Shown one piece after another: positions 43,418-52,860 of a DNA stretch of 64,000 bases; within the stretch, counting starts at the first letter, position 1, and every line of letters starts with the position of its first letter. The notes under the pieces were generated by a model that was not told where the DNA came from, did not search any database, and saw only the letters and a list, made by a program, of their open reading frames with translations. Origin of the DNA: Flavobacterium sp. YJ01 (GTDB taxonomy: Bacteria; Bacteroidota; Bacteroidia; Flavobacteriales; Flavobacteriaceae); NCBI RefSeq assembly GCF_029320955.1, contig NZ_CP119757.1, positions 1-64,000 on the forward strand, in the 5' to 3' direction. Made by a program: the position numbers and the translations under genes.

Positions 43418-43448
43418 CAAAGGTATTTATTTTGCACTAAAAATCAAA
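43418..43448 (-). promoter_or_regulatory. Promoter of the ABC-F gene
   Basis: Read on the minus strand, TTTG (43445-43448), a 19-base spacer and TACCTTTG (43418-43425) match the Bacteroidota pattern exactly. The -33 box overlaps the first bases of the terminator stem that serves the upstream gene, so promoter and terminator are nested. A leader of roughly 105 bases follows. Confidence 0.7.
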
Positions 43449-43482
43449 AAACCATTCTTTATGATCATAAGAATGGTTTTTT
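43447..43482 (-). terminator. Terminator after the small lipoprotein gene
   Basis: A 13-bp stem (AAAAACCATTCTT / AAGAATGGTTTTT) ends in T on both strands. It lies 24 bases past the stop of the minus-strand lipoprotein gene at 43506. Confidence 0.8.
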
Positions 43483-43505
43483 GTAATATGATTGAAATTA
43501 AATTT

Positions 43506-43874
43506 TTAAATTTTATCAAATGTTAACTTAGCTTCTTTGGTATCCAGAATTAATTTATCATCAGTAATGGTGCTTTCGCATTCGTAAGGTGTTCCAACTT
43601 CGTCTTTAATTACGAGTTTTTTACCTTTTTGAGATAATGCGTAGGTACCATCTGTTATTTCACGAAGAAGATATCCTGTAACATGACCATCTTCTGTGAA
43701 AGTGAGCATACCGTTTTTCAAAATTTCATTTTTTGCAGAGTCATTAATAGAAGTTTTAGTCTCGACAGCTGAAACTTTCCACGAATTAATTAATCTGTTT
43801 CTTTTACCATGACATGAAACCATTAATACGACAGCAACTGCAATTAGAAGGGTAACCAATTTAGAGTTTTTCAT
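43506..43874 (-). CDS. Small lipoprotein, lipocalin-like fold possible
   Basis: The 122-residue product has a lipoprotein signal (LVTLLIAVAVVLMVSCHGK, lipobox VSC). The start at 43874 is chosen because the upstream 23 residues are unlike a start region. The mature part (LINSWKVSAVETKTSIND, LTFTEDGHVTGYLL, GTYALSQKGKKLVIKDE) has the pattern of small lipocalin-like beta barrels common in Bacteroidota. Its role is not known. Confidence 0.75.
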   Translation of the reverse strand: MKNSKLVTLLIAVAVVLMVSCHGKRNRLINSWKVSAVETKTSINDSAKNEILKNGMLTFTEDGHVTGYLLREITDGTYALSQKGKKLVIKDEVGTPYECESTITDDKLILDTKEAKLTFDKI

Positions 43875-44032
43875 GATTTTGTGATTAAAAGTTAAACAGG
43901 AAAAAGTTACAAAAAAAAACGATATTAAATTATTCGTAATCAAATATTTATAAATATTTTTTTTTCGCTAAAAAAAGATCGCAATTTAACTCATATTGCA
44001 ATACTGAAAAATTAAATTCAGAAATGGAATTT

Positions 44033-44974
44033 CTAATTGAGCGTTAAAGCTCCCAAAATTTCTTCATACATAAACGGACCTCCAGGATAAGTTGCCGTAT
44101 AGTCAAGATTCATCCAAACCTGACCGCGTTCGTCTATATGGTAATGTATTTTTTTTCTGTAGCTTTCTTTTGTAAAAAGCACATTTTTAATCAAATAGTT
44201 CACTTTTTCCAAATCAATCATAGAACCAATTAATATTTCAGGATATATATGTCCTTTGGTATGAATAAGTCTTGGAGTTCCTCCAATTGATCGAACTGCC
44301 GCTGCCATTAAAATAGAATGATCATCGCAATCGCCAGAGAAATACTCTAGAGATTCGCTGGCGGTTGCGATATAATCACCGTCTTTTGGATCGTTTACAT
44401 AATTCCATCTGCTATTTATTTCTTTAAAAACAGCAAAACATTGAATTATGGTACGATAATCTGAATAGCCTCTAATGCCTTTAAAATGCTTTGTGGTTGC
44501 CATAACAGCAAAATTTCGCACTTTTGGATTCTGATATTCTATAGCATTAAGAATTTTTGTTTTATTTGGAAACGGAAGCAGTTTTGCCACGATAATATCC
44601 TGCGGATATGGATTATCAGACATGGTGTAAATCATAGAATTATAATCTTCTGAGATTTCGTTAAAACCATAATTTCCGATAACTGTCCCGTAAAATAAAA
44701 TCAACAAATAAACTGCGATGCACAATATGATAATTGTTCTGAGATACATCAGAAGAAAAAATATTGCGGCAAAAACAAAAATAAAGATAAAAACACGATC
44801 TAAATTGAACGCCCATTCTAGGTCGATCAAATTTTGATGCAGTATGATGAAAATCGGAATAGTAATAAAAAGACTCAACAGCATTATAATAATCCTGTCC
44901 CACGGTGATTTCACCTGCAGCTTGGATTTTAAATATGGTAAGTCAATTTTAGGGAATTTCATCATACGAATCAA
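44033..44974 (-). CDS. Membrane protein with transglutaminase-like domain
   Basis: The 313-residue protein has three or four membrane helices in residues 25-110 (IIIMLLSLFITIPIFIILHQ, VFIFIFVFAAIFFLLMYL, IIILCIAVYLLILFYG). A transglutaminase-like domain follows at about 150-290, with catalytic-type Cys in YFSGDCDDHSIL and His in IHTKGHIYPEI. Starts at 44974, 44965 or 44962 are possible. The stretch ends ten bases after the next gene, so it may be cotranscribed with the substrate-binding protein gene upstream. It probably acts as a peptidase-like enzyme at the envelope. Confidence 0.75.
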   Translation of the reverse strand: MIRMMKFPKIDLPYLKSKLQVKSPWDRIIIMLLSLFITIPIFIILHQNLIDLEWAFNLDRVFIFIFVFAAIFFLLMYLRTIIILCIAVYLLILFYGTVIGNYGFNEISEDYNSMIYTMSDNPYPQDIIVAKLLPFPNKTKILNAIEYQNPKVRNFAVMATTKHFKGIRGYSDYRTIIQCFAVFKEINSRWNYVNDPKDGDYIATASESLEYFSGDCDDHSILMAAAVRSIGGTPRLIHTKGHIYPEILIGSMIDLEKVNYLIKNVLFTKESYRKKIHYHIDERGQVWMNLDYTATYPGGPFMYEEILGALTLN

Positions 44975-44984
44975 AAAAGCAGTA

Positions 44985-45836
44985 TTACAGTGCTTTTACG
45001 GTTTCTACAAAAATACTTTTTTTATCAATAATTCCCAGATCAAATAACTGATTTTGAATTTTATTAAAAGACTTTTCGGTTAAATTCTTTTGTGACCATT
45101 GCGTCAATTTAAGCCACTCTTTTATATCCTCAGCTTTTTGATTAAAAAGTTTGGATAATTTCTTGTCAATCTCTGGAATCTCTTTAAAATCGGTTGTTGT
45201 ACTATTAATGATTTCAAGGATTTTCTCAACTACCTTGCCATTCTTTTTTAGAAATTCTTCACGAACAGCAATTATAAATGATGGCCAAGGAGTAGGGCAG
45301 TCGTCAATACGTCTAAAAACGCCTTTGTCAACAAGCGGTTTTGTCATAAAGCGTTCCCACATAAAATAATCTGCTTTGTTGTTGGTTAAAGCATCAACAG
45401 CACCATCAATTGTGTTTACAATTTCAAATTCAAGATCATCCGTTTTCCAGCCTTGCTCATTTGCATTTACATAAGCCATTAATTGTGATCCAGAACCGAT
45501 TCTAGAAATAGCGACTTTTTTGTTTTTAAGATCTTTTAGGGTTTTAAAATCCGATTTTGCAGCCACGTGAATTCCCCAAATTAATGGAGATTGAACATAA
45601 ATCTGAACAATCTTACTCGGATTTCCTGCCGAAATATCTTTTAAAATTCCTTCGGTTAAAATTACCGCTAAATCTGTTTCGCCGTCGCGAAGCATTTGGC
45701 ACATTTTCCCAGTTCCTTCGGGAACATTGGTCCATTGTAAATCGATGCCCTCTTCTTCAAATTCGCCATTTTCGATGCATAAATGCCACGGCAAATTGAA
45801 GTGTTCCGGAACACCCGCAATTTTGACAGTTTTCAT
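44985..45836 (-). CDS. NMT1/THI5-like substrate-binding protein without a signal peptide
   Basis: The 283-residue protein has the two-lobed fold of NMT1/THI5/SsuA-type solute-binding proteins (KIAGVPEHFNLPWHLCIENG, EEEGIDLQWTNVPEGTGKM, LKNKKVAISRIGSGSQLMAY, WERFMTKPLVDKGVF). It begins directly with the first strand (MKTVKIAG), with no signal peptide or lipobox. It would therefore stay in the cytoplasm. No ABC permease or ATPase gene is beside it. It may be a metabolic or sensory version of the fold, as THI5 is in yeast. Confidence 0.8.
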   Translation of the reverse strand: MKTVKIAGVPEHFNLPWHLCIENGEFEEEGIDLQWTNVPEGTGKMCQMLRDGETDLAVILTEGILKDISAGNPSKIVQIYVQSPLIWGIHVAAKSDFKTLKDLKNKKVAISRIGSGSQLMAYVNANEQGWKTDDLEFEIVNTIDGAVDALTNNKADYFMWERFMTKPLVDKGVFRRIDDCPTPWPSFIIAVREEFLKKNGKVVEKILEIINSTTTDFKEIPEIDKKLSKLFNQKAEDIKEWLKLTQWSQKNLTEKSFNKIQNQLFDLGIIDKKSIFVETVKAL

Positions 45837-45903
45837 TTCTTTTAAGTTTAAGTTAAGTTAAGTTGCTTGGTATGCGTATGCGTATTAATTAAGTTTGGTT
45901 AGT

Positions 45904-46380
45904 TTAATTTTTTAATAAATCTGTTCGATGTTTTTCTGAAAGACAAGGTTCTGCAAATTCGATAATATCTTGCGACTCGTATTCGCTTAATAGACTTCTT
46001 ACCAATGTATAATCTACATCTTTTCCTATTTCTGCTGCAAAAAAGTTTTCATTTAATGCTTCCGATAAACAATTAATTGCCTTTAATTGATCTCGGATAA
46101 TCGTTGCATCAAAACCTTTTTCTAAAATAGCTATCTGAACAATCGAATTTCCAGAATTTTGAATCGTTTTTTTATGCATGAATTTTTCCTCAGTTTCATC
46201 AAATTCTGCGTAAAAAAGATCGTCTGTAGCAATTAAGGGACCAAAAAATGGAATGTTATCCAATTTAAAAAGACCTTTCTCTAAATCTATAATTTCTGCC
46301 CACATGGTTTCAGATACTACTTCATCTAGATAATCACTATAGTATTTAAATAATATTTTTTTGTGCGTTTCTTGTTCCAT
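45904..46380 (-). CDS. DUF4265-like protein
   Basis: The 158-residue protein resembles DUF4265: an early EVVSETMWAEIIDLEKGLFKL, then DNIPFFGPLIATDDLFYAEF and a mid-section with VQIAILEKG. It is soluble and acidic, without a signal peptide. DUF4265 members are of unknown role, and some sit in polymorphic-toxin loci as possible immunity proteins. No toxin is seen nearby. Confidence 0.65.
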   Translation of the reverse strand: MEQETHKKILFKYYSDYLDEVVSETMWAEIIDLEKGLFKLDNIPFFGPLIATDDLFYAEFDETEEKFMHKKTIQNSGNSIVQIAILEKGFDATIIRDQLKAINCLSEALNENFFAAEIGKDVDYTLVRSLLSEYESQDIIEFAEPCLSEKHRTDLLKN

Positions 46381-46506
46381 TATTTTATTTTCTTCGCTTA
46401 AAGTTAGCTCTCTATTTTTTTAATTAAAAATATAAAAGCTATAAAAAATGAATATTACTGCAATAAAGTTTTTTCAGCAGTTTTAATTCATAAATCATAT
46501 ACGAAA

Positions 46507-47376
46507 TTAATTCCCAGCCAGTTTATTCAATGTATAAGCAATTAACTCATCTACAGCTTTATAAGGATCTTCACTAAAAGTTCCAGATGCACGATTGGCA
46601 ATAATGGCATTAAGCGATAATGCATTATGACCTAAAAGTGCGGAAAGACCGTAAATTGCAGCCGTTTCCATTTCTAAATTAGTAATTTTTGTGTCATTAT
46701 GGCTAAAATTATCCATTTTACTATTCAATTCTTCATCTTGAATATTCAAACGTAAAACTCTTCCTTGGGGACCATAAAATCCTCCAGCTGTTGCTGTAAT
46801 TCCTTTAAATATTTTATCAGACTCAATTAGTTTTTCTAATTTTTCAGAGCATTGCGTTACATACGGTTTTCCTTTTTTAGAATCCCAATTAGTATGTTTT
46901 ACAAAAGCGTCTTCAATTTCTGTAATCGAAACATCGTCAATTAGATAGGAGCGAAGCATATTATCTAATCCTAAACCAAATTTAGACATTACAAAACTAT
47001 CAACTGGAATATCCTCTTGCAAAGATCCAGAAGTTCCAATTCTGATAATATTTAAAGAAGTTAGTTTTTCTTTTGGCTCTCGCGTTTTTAAATCAATATT
47101 TACTAAAGCGTCAAGCTCATTTAAAACAATATCAATATTATCTGGCCCGATTCCTGTAGAAATTACAGAAATTCTTTTTCCTTTATAAATTCCGGTTTGG
47201 GTTTTAAATTCTCTTTTTTGAGTAGAATATTCGATTGAATCGAAAAACTGGGTAATTTTTTCTACTCTGTTTTGATCACCAACAAAAATAATGTCGTGAG
47301 CAATATGTTCTGGACGAAGGTTTAAGTGATAAACACTTCCGTCGGGATTAAGTATTAATTCTGATGATTGGATCAT
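46507..47376 (-). CDS. Nucleoside phosphorylase
   Basis: The 289-residue protein belongs to the uridine phosphorylase / purine nucleoside phosphorylase type 1 group. It splits a nucleoside with phosphate to base and ribose-1-phosphate. Motifs seen are HIAHDIIFVGDQNRVEKI, VISTGIGPDNIDIVLNEL, NIIRIGTSGSLQEDIPVDS, TNLEMETAAIYGLSAL and ANRASGTFSED. The frame begins at 47397, but MIQSSELILN at 47376 is the better start. Uridine is a likely substrate; this is not certain. Confidence 0.85.
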   Translation of the reverse strand: MIQSSELILNPDGSVYHLNLRPEHIAHDIIFVGDQNRVEKITQFFDSIEYSTQKREFKTQTGIYKGKRISVISTGIGPDNIDIVLNELDALVNIDLKTREPKEKLTSLNIIRIGTSGSLQEDIPVDSFVMSKFGLGLDNMLRSYLIDDVSITEIEDAFVKHTNWDSKKGKPYVTQCSEKLEKLIESDKIFKGITATAGGFYGPQGRVLRLNIQDEELNSKMDNFSHNDTKITNLEMETAAIYGLSALLGHNALSLNAIIANRASGTFSEDPYKAVDELIAYTLNKLAGN

Positions 47377-47438
47377 TTTTTTCTTTTTAAGGTACAAAGG
47401 TGCAAAGTTTCTAAGGCGCTAAGGTTCTGAGTTTTTTT

Positions 47439-47502
47439 GTTTCAGGTTTCAGGTTTCAGGTTGCTTTGAAGAGCTTGAAACTTTAAACATGAAACTTTAA
47501 AC
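47439..47502. repeat. Dispersed palindromic repeat, copy 1
   Basis: GTTTCAGG repeated three times (47439-47460) faces CTTGAAACTTTAAACATG and its repeat (47474-47502). The same type of arms recurs at 54287-54507 and 58388-58528. The flank at 47380-47425 (ACAAAGGTGCAAAG, CTAAGGCGCTAAGG) looks like another dispersed repeat. Confidence 0.65.
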
Positions 47503-47507
47503 AATTA

Positions 47508-47840
47508 TTACCCTCCGACGCGTTTTGTTTTAAATCCTTTTTCTTTTAAGATCGCCATGATTTTGTCGCGATAATCTCCTTGAATGATAATAGAAGCATC
47601 TTTAAAAGTTCCGCCAACGCTCAGTTTGGTTTTGATTTCTTTGGCTAAGACTTTAAAATCTTCGTCAGATCCTTCATAACCTTCAATAATTGTAGTTGGT
47701 TTTCCTTTACGTTTTTCAAATTTGCAAATCATTGGCTCTTTTTGAACATAAAGAACGTGTTCTTGTTCTTCAACTTGTTCTGGTTCATTTGATTCAACGT
47801 GATCTGGAAACAAATTTTTTAATTGATCTTTAAAGTCCAT
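47508..47840 (-). CDS. SUI1-like translation initiation factor
   Basis: The 110-residue protein has a SUI1/eIF1-like (YciH) domain in its second half: FEKRKGKPTTIIEGYEGSDE, KVLAKEIKTKLSVGGTFKDA, IIIQGDYRDKIMAILKEKGF and KTKRVGG at the end. The first 40 residues are acidic and disordered. It probably binds the small ribosomal subunit and influences start-codon choice. The gene stands alone. Confidence 0.9.
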   Translation of the reverse strand: MDFKDQLKNLFPDHVESNEPEQVEEQEHVLYVQKEPMICKFEKRKGKPTTIIEGYEGSDEDFKVLAKEIKTKLSVGGTFKDASIIIQGDYRDKIMAILKEKGFKTKRVGG

Positions 47841-47954
47841 ATTTTTTTCATTCTAAAATAAATAAATTCCAAGTATAAAGATATCTAAAAATTAAATTCC
47901 AAACCCCAAGAAAAACTTGGAATTTGGAATTTTTATATAAGAATTTATTTAAGT

Positions 47955-48905
47955 TTATTTTTTGATTAAACCTAACTCTACTAAACGTTCGTGCAAGAAC
48001 TCTCCAGCAGAAATATCTTCGTATTTTTTCGGGTTTTCCTCGTCGATACAATTTTCAAGACAATCTAAACGCATATCGCTTACAGGATGCATGAAAAACG
48101 GAATTGAATAACGTGAAGTTCCCCATAATTCTCTCGGCGGATTTACCACTTGGTGAATTGTAGATTTCAATTTGTTATTGGTGTGACGAGATAACATATC
48201 GCCAACATTAATTACTAATTCGTCATCTTGAGCAATGGCGTCTATCCAATCACCGTTATGATTTTGAACTTGTAATCCTCTACCTTGAGCGCCCATTAAA
48301 AGCGTAATCAAATTGATGTCGCCGTGAGCTGCCGCGCGAATTGCATTTTCTGGCTCAGAAGTAATTGGCGGATAATGAATTGGTCTTAAAATTGAGTTTC
48401 CTTCTTTTGCATAATTATCAAAATAAAACTCATCAAGACCTAAATGTAAAGCCAAAGCTCTTAAAACATAAACCCCAGTTTTCTCCAATTTTTGATACGC
48501 TTCTTTACCTACTACATTAAAACGTGGTAATTCTGTAACTTCAACATTATCTGGATATTCTGAAGCCCATCTAGAATTTGCGTCAACGTATTGACCAAAA
48601 TGCCAGAATTCTTTTAAATCTCCCTCTTTGCGTCCTTTAGCATGTTCTTTTCCAAAAGAAACATAGCCTCTTTGACCGCCAATTCCAGGAATTTCATATT
48701 TATGCTTAGTTTCTATTGGCAAGGCGAAGAAGTTTCTAATTTCGCCATAAAGTTCGTCTACCAATTGATCATCAAGAAAATGACCTTTTAAGGCTACGAA
48801 GCCAATGTTTTCAAATGCACTGCCGATTTCATTTACAAATTTTTGTTTACGTTTCGGGTCGTCCGAAAGGAAATCACGTAAGTCTACACTAGGAATGTTT
48901 TGCAT
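47955..48905 (-). CDS. 2-oxoglutarate/Fe(II) oxygenase, isopenicillin N synthase family
   Basis: The 316-residue protein has the double-stranded beta-helix core of 2OG-Fe(II) oxygenases. Metal ligands are in AAHGDINLITLLMG (H and D) and STIHQVVNPP (H). The R in RYSIPFFMHP would hold 2-oxoglutarate. The N-terminal motif (PSVDLRDFLSDDPKRK, ALKGHFLDDQLVDELYGE) matches the DIOX_N region. The substrate is unknown. Upstream on the minus strand lies TACCTTTG (48959-48966 on the plus strand) as a likely -7 box, and a leader hairpin (AAAGGTG / CACCTTT). Confidence 0.9.
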   Translation of the reverse strand: MQNIPSVDLRDFLSDDPKRKQKFVNEIGSAFENIGFVALKGHFLDDQLVDELYGEIRNFFALPIETKHKYEIPGIGGQRGYVSFGKEHAKGRKEGDLKEFWHFGQYVDANSRWASEYPDNVEVTELPRFNVVGKEAYQKLEKTGVYVLRALALHLGLDEFYFDNYAKEGNSILRPIHYPPITSEPENAIRAAAHGDINLITLLMGAQGRGLQVQNHNGDWIDAIAQDDELVINVGDMLSRHTNNKLKSTIHQVVNPPRELWGTSRYSIPFFMHPVSDMRLDCLENCIDEENPKKYEDISAGEFLHERLVELGLIKK

Positions 48906-48958
48906 ACTTTACATTTTTTATTTAAAAAACAAAAGGTGTCATAAGCACCTTTCGCTAA

Positions 48959-48966
48959 CAAAGGTA
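48959..48966 (-). promoter_or_regulatory. -7 element of the 2OG-oxygenase gene
   Basis: Read on the minus strand this is TACCTTTG, a full match to TAnnTTTG, 53 bases before the start codon. A hairpin (AAAGGTG, loop, CACCTTT at 48932-48953) lies in the leader. No matching -33 box was found. Confidence 0.55.
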
Positions 48967-49062
48967 GAGACTATTTTAGAAAATAATCTTAAGCACAGGC
49001 ATTAAAAGCGTGATTCTGACTAAAAAAATATTTCAGAATCCAATAAAATTAACTCAAATTGT

Positions 49063-49070
49063 TATATTTG
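49063..49070 (+). promoter_or_regulatory. -7 element of the E1 dehydrogenase gene
   Basis: TATATTTG matches TAnnTTTG and lies 24 bases before the start codon at 49095. A -33 box is not clear. Confidence 0.5.
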
Positions 49071-49094
49071 AAACACTAAAAAACAAAAAATTAC

Positions 49095-51071
49095 ATGATT
49101 TTTTACCGACAAAACCTCACTGACACTCAATTATTAGACTTATACAAAAAGATATTAAAACCACGATTGATAGAAGAAAAGATGCTAATCTTGATTCGTC
49201 AAGGAAAAGTTTCTAAATGGTTTTCGGGAATCGGACAAGAAGCTATTGCAGTTGGTGTTACCGCTGTTTTAGACCAATCAGAATATATACTTCCAATGCA
49301 CCGAAATCTTGGTGTTTTTACAACGAGAGAAATTCCGTTGCATCGTTTGTTTTCGCAATGGCAAGGTAAAGCTAATGGTTTTACAAAAGGTCGAGACAGA
49401 AGTTTCCACTTCGGAACACAGGAATACAATATTATCGGAATGATTTCGCATTTAGGTCCGCAGTTAGGAATTGCTGACGGAATTGCTTTAGCAGATAAAC
49501 TTCAAAACAATAAAAAAATAACAGCAGTTTTTACGGGCGAAGGTGCAACAAGCGAAGGCGATTTTCATGAAGCTTTGAATATTGCCGCAGTTTGGAAATT
49601 GCCTGTAATGTTTATTATCGAAAATAACGGCTACGGGCTTTCGACTCCAACAAACGAACAGTATGCCTGCGAAAACCTTGCTGATAAAGGAATTGGTTAC
49701 GGCATTGAAAGCTGGATTATTGACGGAAATAATATTGTAGAAGTCTACAACAAATTATCTCAGTTAAAAGAAGAAATGAAAGAGAATCCACGTCCGATTT
49801 TGTTAGAATTTAAAACTTTCAGAATGCGCGGGCACGAAGAGGCGAGTGGTACTAAATATGTTCCTCAGGAATTAATGGATCAATGGGAATTAAGAGATCC
49901 AGTTACTAATTACAAAAAATATCTTTTAGAAAACGGAATTCTTACTGAAGAATTAGACGAGCAATTTCGCGCTGAAATAAAACAAGAAATTGATGAAAAT
50001 TGGGCAAAAGCAAATGCCGAACCAGAAATCGAACCAACTTACAGTGGAGAATTAGATGATGTTTACAAACCTTATCAATTTGAAGAAGTTAAAACCGAAT
50101 CTGAAACTGAAAGTATTCGTTTTATTGATGCCATCCGAAATGGTTTAAACGAATCAATGCAACGCCATAAAAATTTGGTTATAATGGGGCAAGATATTGC
50201 AGAATATGGAGGCGCCTTTAAAATCACAGATGGTTTTGTCGAATTCTTTGGAAAAGATCGCGTACGAAATACTCCAATTTGCGAAAGCGCTGTTGTTTCA
50301 GCTGCAATGGGATTGTCTATTAATAATTATAAAGCAATTGTAGAAATGCAATTTGCTGATTTTGTGTCAACAGGATTTAATCCGATTGTGAACTTATTGG
50401 CAAAATCACATTATCGTTGGGGAGAAAATGCAGATGTTGTTGTTCGTATGCCTTGCGGTGGCGGAACTCAGGCGGGACCTTTTCATTCGCAAACCAATGA
50501 AGCTTGGTTTACCAAAACACCAGGTTTAAAAGTTGTTTATCCAGCATTTCCTTATGATGCAAAAGGACTTTTAAACACCTCAATAAATGATCCAAATCCT
50601 GTTTTATTCTTTGAACATAAATTATTGTATAGAAGTATTTATCAAGATGTTCCAAAGGAGTATTATACCATTCCTTTAGGTAAAGCAGCTTTGGTTAAAG
50701 AAGGAAAATCAGTAACCATTATTTCATTCGGCGCGCCAGTTCATTGGGCTTTAGAAACTTTAGCAAACAATCCAGAAATAGATGCCGATTTAATCGATTT
50801 AAGAACTTTACAGCCATTAGATACAGAAACTATTTTTGCTTCAGTTAAAAAAACTGGAAAAGCCATAATTTATCAAGAAGACACCATGTTTGGCGGAATT
50901 GCAAGTGATATATCGGCTTTAATTATGGAAAATTGTTTTGAATATCTTGATGCTCCCGTAAAACGCGTAGCCAGTTTAGATTCGCCAATTCCGTTTACAA
51001 AAGCATTAGAAGATCAGTTTTTACCTAAAAATCGATTTGAAATCGCGCTTAAAGAATTACTGGATTATTAA
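49095..51071 (+). CDS. 2-oxoacid dehydrogenase E1, alpha and beta subunits fused
   Basis: The 658-residue protein is the thiamine-diphosphate-dependent E1 part of a 2-oxoacid dehydrogenase, most likely branched-chain. The alpha half (1-320) has the ThDP motif GEGATSEGDFHEALNIAAVW and ENNGYGLSTP. The beta half (345-658) begins IRFIDAIRNGLNESMQRHKN and has GQDIAEYGGAF and HSQTNEAWFTKTPGLK. In many bacteria the halves are separate proteins; the fused form is common in flavobacteria. It passes acyl groups to an E2 encoded elsewhere. A lipoprotein gene follows by 24 bases. Confidence 0.9.
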   Translation: MIFYRQNLTDTQLLDLYKKILKPRLIEEKMLILIRQGKVSKWFSGIGQEAIAVGVTAVLDQSEYILPMHRNLGVFTTREIPLHRLFSQWQGKANGFTKGRDRSFHFGTQEYNIIGMISHLGPQLGIADGIALADKLQNNKKITAVFTGEGATSEGDFHEALNIAAVWKLPVMFIIENNGYGLSTPTNEQYACENLADKGIGYGIESWIIDGNNIVEVYNKLSQLKEEMKENPRPILLEFKTFRMRGHEEASGTKYVPQELMDQWELRDPVTNYKKYLLENGILTEELDEQFRAEIKQEIDENWAKANAEPEIEPTYSGELDDVYKPYQFEEVKTESETESIRFIDAIRNGLNESMQRHKNLVIMGQDIAEYGGAFKITDGFVEFFGKDRVRNTPICESAVVSAAMGLSINNYKAIVEMQFADFVSTGFNPIVNLLAKSHYRWGENADVVVRMPCGGGTQAGPFHSQTNEAWFTKTPGLKVVYPAFPYDAKGLLNTSINDPNPVLFFEHKLLYRSIYQDVPKEYYTIPLGKAALVKEGKSVTIISFGAPVHWALETLANNPEIDADLIDLRTLQPLDTETIFASVKKTGKAIIYQEDTMFGGIASDISALIMENCFEYLDAPVKRVASLDSPIPFTKALEDQFLPKNRFEIALKELLDY

Positions 51072-51095
51072 AAGAAACTTTTTAAAATTAATTAT

Positions 51096-52838
51096 ATGAA
51101 AAAAATTTGCCTATCACTTTTTACGGTTTTGCTTTTGGCTTCTTGCGCTAAAAATGCCAAATCTAACAAGGATACAGATTTAGACAAAAAATTTGACACT
51201 TATAAAAACAACTTTATTTCCGAATTATGGAAACTGAATCCGAATTGGGCTTCTGGCGTAGGATTTCATAAGTATGATAGTATTTTGACGAATCCAGATG
51301 CAAAAGACAGTCAAAATAAATTAGATTTTGCAAACGCACAATTAGATTCTCTAAAATCTTATAACATTGATAATCTGTCAAACAACAATAAGACCGATTA
51401 TTATATGATAAAAAATCAATTAAACGGAATCATTTTTAACATCAAAGAATTAAAAACAAATGAATGGGATCCGTCAGAATATAATGTTTGCGGTTCTTTT
51501 GCTGAAATATTAAATGGAAATTACGATAATCTAGAAACACGTTTAAAAGCTTTTAATGCCAAAATGGATGGAATTCCTGCTTATTATGAAGCGGCTAAAA
51601 AGAATGTAAAGAATCCAACTTTAGAACATACAGAACTTGCAATTGCTCAGAATCTTGGTGGTTCTTCGGTTTTTCAAGATGACCTTAAAAATACTTTAGA
51701 AAAAAGCAAATTATCAGATGCAGAAAAGAAACAAATGTTAGAAAAAGCAGCTGTTTCGGTAAAAGCGATTACTGATTATGCAGATTGGCTGAAAAAACTG
51801 CCAAACAAAACGCCTCGTTCTTTTAGATTAGGAAAAGATTTGTATTCCAAAAAGTTTGATTTGAATATCCAATCGGGATATACGGCAGACGAAATTTATC
51901 AAATCGCCGTAAATCATAAAAAAGATTTACACGAAAAAATGTTTGTTTTAGCCGATAAACTTTGGACTAAATACAAAGGCAATGCTGTAAAACCAACCGA
52001 CAAACTGGAATTAATTAAAGAAGTTATTGATGAAATTTCATTAAAACACACTACACCAGAAAAATTCCAATCTGAAATCGAAAAACAAATTCCAGAATTG
52101 ACGGCTTATGTAAAAGCAAAAGATTTATTATACATTGATCCTTCAAAACCTTTAGTTGTTCGCAAAGAACCTGCATATATGGCTGGAGTTGCCGGCGCAT
52201 CAATTTCTGCTCCTGGACCATATGATAAAAATGCAAACACGTATTATAATGTGGGAAGTATGTCTGGATGGACAAAAGAAAATGCAGAAAGCTATTTAAG
52301 AGAATACAACGATTATATTTTGCAAATCTTGAATATTCATGAAGCAATTCCGGGACATTATACTCAATTGGTTTACAGCAATCAATCGCCAAGTATTATC
52401 AAATCTATCTTCGGAAACGGCGCTATGGTTGAAGGTTGGGCTGTTTATGCAGAGAAAATGATGCTAGAAAGCGGTTACAAAAACTCTGATGAAATGTGGT
52501 TAATGTATTATAAATGGAATCTTAGAACAACTTGTAATACTATATTAGACATTAGCGTACATACTAAAGAAATGTCAAAAGAAGATGCCATTAAACTTCT
52601 AACAAAAGAAGCTTTTCAGCAACAAGCGGAGGCAGACGGAAAATGGAAACGTGCTACTTTATCTCAAGTTCAATTGTGTTCTTATTTTACAGGTTATACT
52701 GAAATCTATAATTTAAGAGAAGAATTAAAGAAAAAAGAAGGCGATAAATTTAACTTGAAAAAGTTTCACGAAAAGTTCTTAAGTTTTGGAAGTGCTCCAG
52801 TAAAATATATCAAAGAATTGATGCTTTCTGAAGAGTAG
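51096..52838 (+). CDS. DUF885 lipoprotein
   Basis: The 580-residue protein has a lipoprotein signal with lipobox LLLASCAKN. The rest matches DUF885, with the zinc-metallopeptidase-like motif IHEAIPGHYTQL near 414 and EGWAVYAEKMMLE after it. The layout suggests a gluzincin-type peptidase. It should be anchored at the outer or inner membrane, facing the periplasm. It begins 24 bases after the E1 gene, perhaps on the same transcript. A strong terminator follows. Confidence 0.85.
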   Translation: MKKICLSLFTVLLLASCAKNAKSNKDTDLDKKFDTYKNNFISELWKLNPNWASGVGFHKYDSILTNPDAKDSQNKLDFANAQLDSLKSYNIDNLSNNNKTDYYMIKNQLNGIIFNIKELKTNEWDPSEYNVCGSFAEILNGNYDNLETRLKAFNAKMDGIPAYYEAAKKNVKNPTLEHTELAIAQNLGGSSVFQDDLKNTLEKSKLSDAEKKQMLEKAAVSVKAITDYADWLKKLPNKTPRSFRLGKDLYSKKFDLNIQSGYTADEIYQIAVNHKKDLHEKMFVLADKLWTKYKGNAVKPTDKLELIKEVIDEISLKHTTPEKFQSEIEKQIPELTAYVKAKDLLYIDPSKPLVVRKEPAYMAGVAGASISAPGPYDKNANTYYNVGSMSGWTKENAESYLREYNDYILQILNIHEAIPGHYTQLVYSNQSPSIIKSIFGNGAMVEGWAVYAEKMMLESGYKNSDEMWLMYYKWNLRTTCNTILDISVHTKEMSKEDAIKLLTKEAFQQQAEADGKWKRATLSQVQLCSYFTGYTEIYNLREELKKKEGDKFNLKKFHEKFLSFGSAPVKYIKELMLSEE

Positions 52839-52860
52839 ATTTTCTTTAGATTTTATAAAA

